Below, piece by piece: positions 1 through 9,300 of a stretch of DNA of 64,000 nucleotides; position 1 is the stretch's first letter; each line of letters opens with the position of its first letter. A program made the position numbers and the translations under genes. The stretch spans positions 6,758,101-6,822,100 of the forward strand of contig NC_003074.8 in NCBI RefSeq assembly GCF_000001735.4, written 5' to 3'. The notes under the pieces are model-generated. The model saw only the letters and a program-made list of their open reading frames with translations. It did no database searches and was not told the DNA's origin. Source of the DNA: Arabidopsis thaliana (taxonomy: Eukaryota > Streptophyta > Magnoliopsida > Brassicales > Brassicaceae).

Positions 1-27
1 GTGAGAACCGATAGGAAACACCGCCAT
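1..27 (-). CDS. NHD1: NHD1 plastid Na+/H+ antiporter, first 9 codons only
   Basis: Only the first nine codons lie in the window, reading MAVFPIGSH on the minus strand from an ATG at 25-27; the rest lies beyond the left edge. This peptide and its place beside bHLH113 match my memory of AT3G19490, the sodium/hydrogen antiporter NHD1 of the chloroplast envelope. The short CT-rich sequence just upstream (28-130) looks like its 5' leader. The identification rests on nine residues plus synteny. The alternative is that this is an unrelated short ORF. Confidence 0.6.
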
Positions 28-1188
28 TGGCGAACACCAGAGAAAGATACGGAGGGAGAGATTTAAGTAGTGAAGATGGAGAGGAAGAGAGAGAGCGATA
101 AAATCTCCGGCCGTCCGGCGATGTAATGAAATTACCGGTCAAAGTAGAAGTGTGTCTGTGTAGTTTGCAAATATCTTAAATTCTGGGATTTTACAATCTA
201 ATCCCTTTAAAACAAAAACAACTACTTTTAAGCTTAATATAATTTTACTGGAAAAGTTACATAATATTTTAGCACATTAACTAGTTAAAAAAATTTCAAA
301 TTTTCAGTCTATTTTCAAAATAAATAAATAATAACATTTCATATCTAATTGATTGATGAAAAAACATCCATAACACTAACACAAACAACTATACTATAAT
401 TTCTAACTAATCTGATTATGCTTAAAAATTCTAATTAATTCATTTTCATGTCTTCTTTTTTTAAGTTGGGACATGATTGGGATTAAACTATTCTTAATCA
501 TTTAGACTAATTTGGTCTAGTAACAAAATAAACCTTTCATTGATTATTGCTTGTTGAAATAAGAAACAAACAAATAAGAATTTGTGCACGTCTACTATAG
601 TGACTAGTGAGTGATGTGGTTTGGTGGCATTACTACAATATTTAGGTGTGAGTAAATCTTAGCCTCTCAGTTCCACTGCTCGACGTGACTGACATCTGAG
701 AAACATTCAGAAAAATTGGACCAGAAAAAATTTACAAACACAAAAGATTCAATCTATTTTTAAATGTTAATAATTTGGTCTAATAATATTATAGTATTCT
801 TGCTTTCTTTGTTACCGCGCTTGTGAAAATGTGGGAAAACAAAGAAAAAACGTTTTGCACGTCTTTAGCTCAAGTGAGTGAGTGAGTTATGTGGGTTGGT
901 GACTTGGTGGCATTACAACACTTTAAGAGCGTGAATAAGCTTAGCCTTTCAGTAAGTACCATCACTACTCGTCGCAACTGTGACAGTGACATCAAAGAAA
1001 CTTTAAGAAAACTTAGACAATCTAATTTTACAAACACAAAAGATTCCAACCTTTTTATACCACCCAGATAATCCCAAAAAAATGTCTGGGTGTAACATTT
1101 ACTAGTAATAGTTCTTCAGCCAAAAACAAAACCCAAGAAAAAAGGCTACTAAAATACTACTAATATATATCAGCCTACGACCGTTTAA
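28..1188. other. Intergenic: NHD1 upstream region and bHLH113 3' flank, with a direct duplication
   Basis: This AT-rich stretch contains the NHD1 5' leader and promoter on the left and the bHLH113 3' untranslated region on the right. I see no convincing gene; an ORF at 889-1071 lies inside the repeat and is not supported. The main structure is a diverged direct repeat of about 175-200 bp, listed separately. Confidence 0.6.
581..1053. repeat. Diverged direct repeat, two copies about 290 bp apart
   Basis: Copy 1 is about 581-755 and copy 2 about 852-1053. They share several blocks in the same order: GCACGTCT, a GTGAGTGA run, TTGGTGGCATTAC, a CTTAGCCT block followed by TCAGT, GTGACATC-like sequence, and TTTACAAACACAAAAGATTC at 731-750 and 1029-1048. 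Blocks are separated by small indels. The copies look like a local segmental duplication in the NHD1/bHLH113 intergene. Confidence 0.7.
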
Positions 1189-2793
1189 TTAAAATCCTTG
1201 AGGTAACGACGGTGACGTAGTGTGACCCATAGTAGCAGGTGACCAGAAATCAGCACCGTTGGAATTTTCCACGTGTACGGTGGATGAGACAGGTACTAGA
1301 CATAATCCTCTGCTTCTCAAGTCTTTCGCTTTCATCGCCGCCATTACATCTCCGGTGACAACTCCACCGTCCTAATAAACGTCGCCGACATGTCAGAAGT
1401 ATCATTTCATTAATAAAAAATAATTAAGAGAGAAAGAGAGAGACTTCTACTTACGAGAGAATGGTTGATTAGATAAGGAGAGCAAAGGACTTGAATCTGA
1501 TCTTGTAAGAATTTGATGTAACCCATCGCTTCATGCAACACAGAAGCTGCATCTGTCTGTCATTTAATTTTATTTTTGTATCAGTCAGAAAAGTCAAATT
1601 TTACTATTGCAAATAGTGTCATTTATAGATATTTTACTATTGCAAATAGGGTCATTTATAGATATTTGTTTGGTAATTTTACCCCTCTAAAAAGGTACAC
1701 ATTGTTTAACTAATGTACAATGATGATGGTTAAACATAAACCAGACTAGAATAAAGAAAAACAAAGATACTTTAATTTATTGATCAAGTTTCATTGTCTT
1801 TCATGTCTTTTTGAAGTTCACATTGGATGCCAATTTATGCTACACTACCCCAAATCGCGACTTCTTAAGCTTCCTTTTGGAAAAACTCAATATGAAATAC
1901 TATATTAATATTCAAAACAAATTATTTTTCATTACTTTGGTGTTATGTTATGATTAGAGGTCTTTCTTGCTTGACTTAACAAAATCATAAATTGCATCAT
2001 TATAAAAGAATTTGAGTTAGATATAAAAATCACCTTGCCGTATGGAGAAACCAACTGCTGCAACGCTGCAATTCTTTCCCCTAACCTTTCTTTCCTGACC
2101 TAATTTTAATATTTTAACAACCAAAACGAAAAAAGATAAACAGTAAATCTATAACATTATGGTCAAGAGAATATTAATCTATAACAATATGGATCATAAA
2201 GAAATGTGTATATACATACTATTAAATGTCACACCTTTGCAATTCCAACTGATGATTTCTCTTGATTTCGTTTCCCTTTCTTGCCCGGTTTTCGATTTTG
2301 ATCCGACTCTTGCCCATTACCCGTTCCGGTTCTCTTCTTCTTCACAAGACACACACAATAAAAAACACATCTTTAAATTTGTAATCCTTAATTACATGCA
2401 ACTATGCAAATAAAGAATCAGTAATGAGAGACTTACGGTTGATGATTTAGTAGATTTATCGACCGTACACGCGTCGTTTGAGTTCCTGCAATCAATCTTA
2501 ATGCATGAAGGGTCAAGATCAGAGACTCCGGAGGTTGGAACAGAAGGTTCTAGGAAGAGTGACTCGTCGTCGTTTTGATAGCCTCCACTAAAACAGAGCA
2601 TTCTTGAGCCAGTTTTGCCGGAGAATACAAAACCTAAACTGTCTTCTCCACCATCGCCGACATTACCCTCAGGTTGGTGGTCGGAAGAGGAGCTGAGAAC
2701 GCCGTCAGAGAACATAAGAAGTTCGGAGAAGCTCGTTACTCCTTCAGCTTCCATCATAGCTCGGTCGTCCTGATCCTCTGCGGTATCTCCCAT
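1189..2793 (-). CDS. bHLH113: Atypical bHLH transcription factor bHLH113
   Basis: Five exons join cleanly on the minus strand: 2437-2793, 2235-2339, 2034-2099, 1455-1556 and 1189-1371, all with GT-AG borders, giving 270 aa. The acidic, serine-rich first exon encodes residues 1-119. Exon 2 is a lysine/arginine-rich stretch ending VGIAK. Exons 3 and 4 encode the helix-loop-helix ([15 protein letters not shown], then [17 protein letters not shown]). The basic region lacks the His-Glu-Arg pattern needed for E-box contact, as in the atypical plant bHLH group. It is therefore probably a nuclear regulator that dimerises rather than a classical E-box binder (inference). The size and sequence match AT3G19500 from memory. 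An ATG-proximal read of exon 1 alone would miss the whole HLH. Confidence 0.93.
1598..1663. repeat. 33-bp tandem duplication in bHLH113 intron 3
   Basis: Two adjacent copies of a 33-bp unit (1598-1630 and 1631-1663) begin ATTTTACTATTGCAAATAG and differ at one base. They lie in the intron between the two HLH exons. Confidence 0.85.
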
Positions 2794-4277
2794 CGTGACT
2801 TTTCGTGGAAAGAGGTTAGAAAGAAAACAAAGAGAAAGTGAGAAAACATTAACCAGAGGATTTTTTTTGGTGAAATGTTTTTCTCTTTACCTTTTTTAGA
2901 CTTTTATAACTGGTTTATTCACAAAATGGCTGATGTTCTAATATTTATTTATATACATATATATATACAATTATTAGTTTTCTCTTTTTTTGTTTTCTTT
3001 AACATCACCTGTCTAAATTCTACGAAGGAAAATGTAATGTTTCTTTTCTTAAAATCAAAAACATTATACTATCTATCTATTTGGTTAGTGTTAAACTGTT
3101 AATTCAAGAAAAAAGATAGTGATACTTTTGTTGATAATGGGTATTCAGTTTATGTGACACTTGTATGGATACTTCTGTATAACAATCTAGTGAAGTGATG
3201 ATGATTAGTGTTGATTGATAAGTCGTTAAGGGAGGGATAGAAAGGGAATTATAGAAATGTTGAAGAGAAAATTGGGTCAAAGCCACCTGGCCCGAGAAAA
3301 CTGTAGTTTTGATTTACACGAAGCTGATGTTTCGTTTCTCACCTTTTTCTTTCTTAGTAACTGCTGCATTCCCTTTTTTTGAGTCTCTCTTTCTAGAAGT
3401 TAGACAAAATAATAAATGAGTGTCACACACGTATTCAATATCGAACTAGTACTCATTATTCATTTATTCAATAAAACCATTATTACCAAACCATACAAAT
3501 ATTTTTTAGATTACCACTATCATGTTTATCATATAGTTATGAACATACAGTCACATGAAACTACAACTACTAAATTAAACTAAATTTTTACTAACTGACA
3601 TGTACCAGGTTTGACACGTGCAAAGACTCTGCAAACACGTGTGTGGTAAGAAGAAAGTGAACTCCACAAGTTGGCAAACCACTAAAATAAATCCATAAGA
3701 GGAAAGGTCAAAAAAAAATCATAAAGATTATTAAGTAGTCCAACTTTTCTCTCTAGCTTCTACTTTTAACTCCAGAAGCAAAAACAATCTCAAAAAGACT
3801 TTGGTTTTGGTTAGGTTGGTTTCATATAAGATTTTCGAGTTTTCGACAAGGACCTAAACTCTTAGCTACTGTTTATTGTCCCTTAGCTACATATATATCA
3901 CTTTAATTACCCAAACAATCCCTAATCTTTCTCTCTCGTTATTACTTAACTGCCACTTCTACTTTGCTCTGATGAGTTTCTTTCATTACCAAAGATGAGA
4001 TTAAGTAATGTGATGTTTTCGAATCTAAGAATGTAACAATTTTATTCAGGATCATGGAAACAAACAAGAAGCTAGCTACTCAAACAAGACAACGACCAAT
4101 TCAGCAGTCAATCACAGAAAGTCAAGACAACTAAAAAGGAAAGACAAAGACACATGAACAACCCCTGTTCTTGATATAGCTATCAAAAGTAGAAAACTGA
4201 TGGTACCCATTTAACAAATCGTCCAAACTTGTTCCAACACTCTCAGGGACATAACGTCGAACACTTGGTGTGCGTTA
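2794..4277. other. Intergenic: bHLH113 promoter and LYR-gene 3' flank
   Basis: This holds the bHLH113 upstream region (TATATATA run near 2955-2966) and the 3' flank of the LYR gene. Short ORFs at 2875-3102 and 3104-3286 are AT-rich with no family features. The clearest signal is a pair of G-boxes near 3615-3641. Confidence 0.5.
3615..3641. promoter_or_regulatory. Two G-box / ABRE-like CACGTG elements
   Basis: CACGTG occurs at 3615-3620 and 3636-3641, 21 bp apart or two helical turns, about 820 bp upstream of the bHLH113 start codon. Paired ACGT-core elements are typical of ABA- or light-responsive promoters. Assignment to bHLH113 is by position only. Confidence 0.45.
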
Positions 4278-4596
4278 TTATTCAAAACAAATCTCTTTCA
4301 ACTTCGTCGCTGCTGATTCGTCAATTGAGTACTGCAAATGATTGAGAACAGACAGTTAACACAAAGGGTACCTAGATTTAAAAGAAACCCAGAATCTTTG
4401 TTACCTTCTTGAGTACCCAAAGTGAGTGATTATAGGCTCGCTGGAAGAGTTCGTCGAGGGATGTTTCGCTTTGATCGACTTCACGGTAATTAACGAAATT
4501 CTCCCTGGCGTACTTGGCGTAATACGGCCTTGAATCCGCCGGCAAAAGTCTCACCAGCCTCATAACGCCGCCGTATACTCTCAGCACCTTCTTCAT
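4278..4596 (-). CDS. Small LYR-motif (complex 1 LYR family) protein
   Basis: Two exons (4405-4596 and 4278-4331) give an 81-aa basic protein starting MKKVLRVYGGVMRLVRLLP. The splice replaces the read-through tail with YSIDESAATKL and ends ICFE. The N-terminal L-x-x-Y spacing followed by MRLVR and a later aromatic (ENFVNYREV) is the pattern of the complex-1 LYR/LYRM family. These proteins bind the acyl carrier protein and help assemble mitochondrial respiratory complexes or Fe-S proteins. I recall it as AT3G19508. The specific partner in plants is not visible from sequence. The upstream region carries GGCCCA/TGGGCT motifs around 4661-4680, common in nuclear genes for mitochondrial proteins. 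Confidence 0.85.
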
Positions 4597-5104
4597 TTTC
4601 GTTTACCTTCTGCAACACGTTACCCAATTCTAGGACTCTAATACTGTATCATAAACATCCATGGGCTCTTAATGGGCCTTTAATAATAAGCAATTACAGA
4701 CCGGTTAAACGTTCACATTTGAGGGTTTAAAACCGGTTCAAACAAGACTTTTAAAGTTTAAATCTCTTGATCTCTTAAACCGGTCTCTATCGATTACAGA
4801 AACCATAACTCAAAACATCTCTCCAGATGGAAATAAACAAAAACTTTCATAATCATAACACAAAGCCTTAACTTCTTTAACTGTTAAAAATGAACCTATC
4901 ATCCAATTTCGAAGAAAATCTTTCTTTCTTTCTTTTGCCTCAAATTTCAAGGTCTTCAAAGTACCCCAAAAATGTGAAACAAAGAACTGAACAAACCCGA
5001 TGCTTTGCAGGGTTTGGTGTCTTCATATCTCGGGGTTTGGGTAAGTATGTGTTCCAGTATTGTCCTTGCATTAGATCTAAAACCTTCATGATTGAATCTA
5101 AAGT
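4597..5104. promoter_or_regulatory. Promoter of the LYR gene and 3' UTR of HAT3.1
   Basis: This interval between two same-strand genes holds site II-type TGGGCT and TGGGCC motifs near 4662-4680. It also has three ACCGGTT/ACCGGTC elements between about 4700 and 4790. The rightmost part is probably HAT3.1 3' UTR. A plus-strand ORF at 4890-5318 is antisense to the HAT3.1 last exon and is not a gene. Confidence 0.45.
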
Positions 5105-7949
5105 CTACTTTCTTCTTCTTTTCCGTGATCCAGTATTGGTTGGTTTCTCTGCAACTGACTCGGTTTCCATAGTTTGTTTGCTACTTCCAGCAACAGATGT
5201 CTCACATTCACCTTCCTTGCCTGTTTTTAACTTCTCGACATTTTCCTCTGAAACTAAAGGTTTGCTGTTTATCGACCAACGCCTATGCTTAAACCAGTTA
5301 TTAACCTACAGAACATAATCAGTTCTTAGCAGAGATGAAACTAGGTCGACTAAAAGGGAGAACTAAACAAACAATTTACTAGGAGAAACTTCTTACTTGC
5401 TTAACTGTCATTTGTAGCTCTTTGGCTAAGCTCTCCTTCGTGGCTTTGTCTGGATATTGATTCTCTTGAAAAGATATGTACAGTCTCTGCATAAAAGAGG
5501 GATCCTTTCAATCCATTGCTCCCTCCCTCATAATAATGTAAGATTGGCACCTTAAAGCCTCAAGACAGCTATATCTTTTTACCTGAGTTTTGGGATCTGT
5601 CTGTTTACATGCTGAAGAGCTGCTTTTTTCAATTTCACCAGAACCACCATTTTCTCCAGGACCTTCTTGTGGCATTTCTAAGGTATCCTTTTTATCTGCC
5701 CTTTTCGACTTCCGTATAAGTTTCTTAGAAGTATGATCTTCTGCATTTGAAGACTGTTTCAGAGGTACAGTGTCCCCTTCATCTTCCGACTCGGAATCTT
5801 CTTTTCCCATTCTTGCAGTTTTATCCCAATCGTCATCATCACTTGACGAAGTCGGAACATTGTCATATTCCTCCTGCACATAGAAGAAAAATACCATTCA
5901 GAGGTTTTTCCAAAGCCAGATAGAAATCGATTATCAAGAAAAAGAGAGATCACTCACATCATACAACTTTTTGTAATCCAGCCTTTCAACATTCCTCCTT
6001 CTGGATACACCGGCAGGACCATCATCAAGCCCAACATCTGACTCTAAAATTGCATCACCTTGGAGCTGAGACGTCTGTCTGCCAGGATCCTCAAGTGGTG
6101 TATCTTCAGCTTGCTGATTAGTCTCATCTCCTTTGAAGGAAGTTTCAAGATCTTCAGTGTCTGATGTACAATCAGAATTTGAACTTTCTTTATCATCATC
6201 ACAAGTCGGGGCATCAGGATCATAGTCATCATCCTCAGAATCATCAGATGGAAGGGCCATTACATCTTTCATTATATCTTTCCCTTCTTTAAATGACTCA
6301 ATCATTTCGTCAGATGCAGATGTGAATTCAGTTTCATCAGAACTACCATCTTCGTTCTCAGATTCTTCATTGTCATCACTGCCATCTTCATCATTTTCAT
6401 TATCATTCAAACAATCTGGATCATACTCTTCATCATCAGAATCATCTGAAGGAAGATCACAGTCAAGATTTTGACCTCCACCAACCAGCGCTGCTGCTGC
6501 CTCAGGAAATATTTTCTACACAAAAGTTCAAGGCAGGTGTGTTTTTAAGTGTTTTCTCCTCTTTAACAATAAAAACCTCAACATATATAGTTATATACCT
6601 CCCAACTGTCGCTGACCGAAAATTTTGTCCCTAAAGAATCATTAAGCAAGTCCAAGCTGTCATCTTTGCAATCACATCCGGGGCATAGCCAACCCTCATC
6701 ATCCGGAGGAACTACAAAAATTAAAACCAACAAAAAAGACAGCTGTAGATACCAGCAAGAACTGCTTAAAACACTACCAAGTACGTAGGCAGAGAATATT
6801 ACTATCTTCTTTCCGCAGAGGTGGTTCAAGACAGTATTGGTGAAAGCCTCGATCGCAAAACCCATCGCATAGTATGATATCATTATCAACAGACAAGTCC
6901 TTTGAACCACATTTTGCACAGAAGATCTGCGATTAAACAACTGCTCGTATTATCAATACTTCTAGAGACACAAACTGGTTCTATCAGGATAAACAAGGGA
7001 ACAAAGGTTGAGTTCAGAACAATATTCTCTTACATCCTCGCTAGAAATCTCTCCATCAGTATCAAATAAAGACTCTGGAAGGCTTCCTTCAGCACAGAGT
7101 GTGTCAAGGTGCTGAAAAAGATCTCTAATTTTAAGCTTGCGCCGCAAAATTTCCTTTGTGGCTCGTTCAAGCTCTTTCTCTGGCCTTATCTTTTCCAGGC
7201 TACAAAGAACACATAATCAACAAGACTGAGTGAGATCAGAAATATATCTCACAGAGGATACCTATAACTCTCAAATAATGCATGAATAAGAGGGAAAACA
7301 AATGTCATCAAGAGACAAACCTTGAACCTTTCCAGCCTTCTAACGAATAGGCGTCAATTAGGCTTTGCTCATAGTTAATCCGGTTTAGAAAGTATCGAAG
7401 TTTCTTTTTGATTCTTGTGTACTCATCATCTTCTCTAACTTGTCCTTTGTTCATAGTCTTATTCTTTTTCTTTGGTCGACCTACAGGTGTGGAATTAGCA
7501 ACAACCGAAGATGGTCCAGCATCTTCCTTAGATCTCTGAGCTCTCTTGTGACTTGCAAACAACACATTCCTTTCTCCACCTCCTCCTAACCTCTTCGAAC
7601 TCGTAGATGCCCTGGACCGGTTGTGGATTTCAAATTGTCCACGGCAAGGAAGACCGATGACAAGCTCACGATGAGACCCTGAAAATTTGGTATTGGTATT
7701 AGAATCCTTCTTCACGGTTTGAGGGGTTGGTTTCTGTTCTTCATTCCCCTTTCCATGATCCATAATCTCATGATGCAAATGTCCATTTCCGTTTGCATCA
7801 GTTGGCATGTGACTCCCTGCCTCTGATGATTTGCCTTGTTCAGATACTCTGTCAACAGTTGGACTAATCTCTCCTCCATTATCTACATTTGTCTGCTTCA
7901 AACCAGATCCACTACTTCTAGTTACCCGCTTACTTACTGCTTTATACAT
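5105..7949 (-). CDS. HAT3.1: HAT3.1, PHD-finger homeodomain protein
   Basis: Eight exons (7321-7949, 7034-7199, 6803-6926, 6599-6711, 5958-6515, 5583-5873, 5397-5486, 5105-5305) join in phase to 723 aa. A basic N-terminal region is followed by a PHD finger at about 266-321, with a C4HC3 ladder from IFCAKCG to LCPGCDC. Next come very acidic Asp/Ser/Glu repeats (about 345-590). A divergent homeodomain at about 612-671 has the recognition helix [10 protein letters not shown]. It is a nuclear DNA- and chromatin-binding factor; the PHD class typically reads histone H3 tails. The protein matches AT3G19510 from memory. The 3' end was set by the TAG at 5105-5107, which gives exactly the remembered length. 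A broken copy of its 5' half lies at about 16735-17760. Confidence 0.95.
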
Positions 7950-8640
7950 TCTCTACAATCAACTAGCTATGTTTATACTGCTATCCTCGAAGATGATGCA
8001 CTCAGGCGTTTCTAAATCAGCAAAGGTTTAAATACTTGTAGATTCCTATATAATCAAACAAAGAAGCAAAACACACGTATATCAGATCAGAATCAATATG
8101 AGCAAACACAAGAGAAAAACCCACAAAAGAAAAATGGGAGCTTGGTAAATATTTCTGCGATTGCTTCGTCTAGTTCCTAAGCTACTTACGTGCTTGACAG
8201 AGATCTTAAACAAGAACATCAGACAAAAAACACAGATCGACCCTTGATATGGTTTTCGATGAGCACAAGAGAAGAAAAAACGCGATAAAGTAATCTTAGC
8301 TATAACGAGGTTAGATTTGGGTATTGCTAAGCTGAGTATTGAATTTTCTAAATTTCTACGAGATAAGAAAACAACCCAGACACTAAATGTTAAGCTTTTT
8401 CGATCTCTCTATCCGCCAAAAATTTTACCTTTTTCCCTCGCCCGCGAAATGTCCCGCGAGAATTGAGAAGAAACTCGGTGGGTGAGTTGAGAAGAAGAAG
8501 AAAAAAAGAAGAGAGAGCCTTGCAAGGTCGCTCAGAAGACAAAGGGAACGGAGAAACGGCGTAATTTGGGCTTCATTATGCATTATATTCTTAATGGGTC
8601 TACTTATGAGGCCCATTTGCATATCAATGTCTTGGTATTG
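7950..8640 (-). promoter_or_regulatory. HAT3.1 5' leader and promoter with an E2F-like site
   Basis: CCCGCGAAA at 8441-8449 reads TTTCGCGGG on the gene strand, a match to the plant E2F consensus. It is followed at 8451-8459 by a second CCCGCG-containing stretch. GGCCCA and TGGGCT motifs sit at about 8566-8616. The transcribed leader probably reaches about 8400-8500, because the copy at 17.6-17.8 kb preserves this stretch. An ORF at 8425-8622 covers the promoter and is not supported. Confidence 0.45.
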
Positions 8641-8771
8641 TTGTTTTGTTTCTCTCTTTTTCGTCCCGTGACATGTTAAGGAGCCTTAAAAAGCCAACAA
8701 AAACTTGTACCTGGCTAATAGACAAAAGAAATACTCTTGTTTTACTAAAATAGGCCATGAAAGTGATTCCC

Positions 8772-9056
8772 TCAAATCCCATGTGCACAACCTGATGACT
8801 CTGTACGGGCCTTCTTTGTACCCACATCATTACCGGCTTCATTTGCAGGCCGTTTTCCTCTGTCGTAGCAAAAAGGAAACATACAACCATGAATCACAAG
8901 TCACAAACATTCAAAAGACTCACATTCAACTTTGGATCCAAATCAGCTTACCTTTCAACAATTTCTACAGGTTCGTGCATTCTTTCTTGAGGACCTTTCT
9001 CTCCAAATTTACTCAAACTTGTCAAACCTTCCGTAACCATCTTGATTTCTTCTCCA
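8772..9056 (-). pseudogene. Stranded API5-like exons (C-terminal tail and one internal exon)
   Basis: Two exon-like pieces of an API5-family gene lie here on the minus strand. The piece at 8952-9056 has an AG acceptor and GT donor and reads GEEIKMVTEGLTSLSKFGEK then PQERMHEP. This resembles the TGEEF...ILSGL helix-repeat segment of API5 proteins. The piece at 8772-8859 reads GKRPANEAGNDVGTKKARTE and then stops, like the basic nuclear-localising tail of plant API5. The intact-looking gene at 10343-12978 lacks both pieces. No start or other exons are present, so this is a remnant. Its flank at 9057-9270 matches API5 introns, which supports the origin. Confidence 0.65.
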
Positions 9057-9300
9057 CTTACATTGCCCAAGCTCTGGAATCATTGAAAAAATGTCAGAAA
9101 ACGGCTAAAATAAGAAGAACACGATAATGGAAAGAACAATATCACACAACCAAGAAACTATTGTGCAGAATCAGGTATTTATCCTGTTGGAAAATATGAA
9201 AAAAATTGGCCCTGAGTCCCGATTCCGTTCAAATTCATGTGCCACACCAAAATAGTTGGTTTGAGTAAAACAGGAGATATACACAGGTATTCACGTCTCT
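9057..9300. repeat. Intron-derived duplication shared with the API5-like gene
   Basis: Positions about 9062-9115 match 11884-11937 (ATTGCCCAAGCTCTGG followed by AATGTCAGAAAACGGCTAAA). Positions about 9130-9265 match 12300-12425 (GAAAGAACAATATCACACAA, then GTGCAGAATCAGG). In the gene at 10343-12978 these lie in different introns, but here they are fused. This marks a deletion in a second API5 copy. The C-terminal read-through of the C1A ORF (9179-9304) is written inside this intron-derived DNA. Confidence 0.8.

Noticed and set aside
4890-5318. 142-aa plus-strand ORF
   Set aside because: It is antisense to the HAT3.1 last exon and 3' UTR, which rebuild the homeodomain C-terminus exactly; the plus-strand protein has no family features.
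8705-9127. 140-aa plus-strand ORF
   Set aside because: Antisense to the stranded API5 exons at 8772-9056; the minus-strand reading shows splice sites and family motifs.
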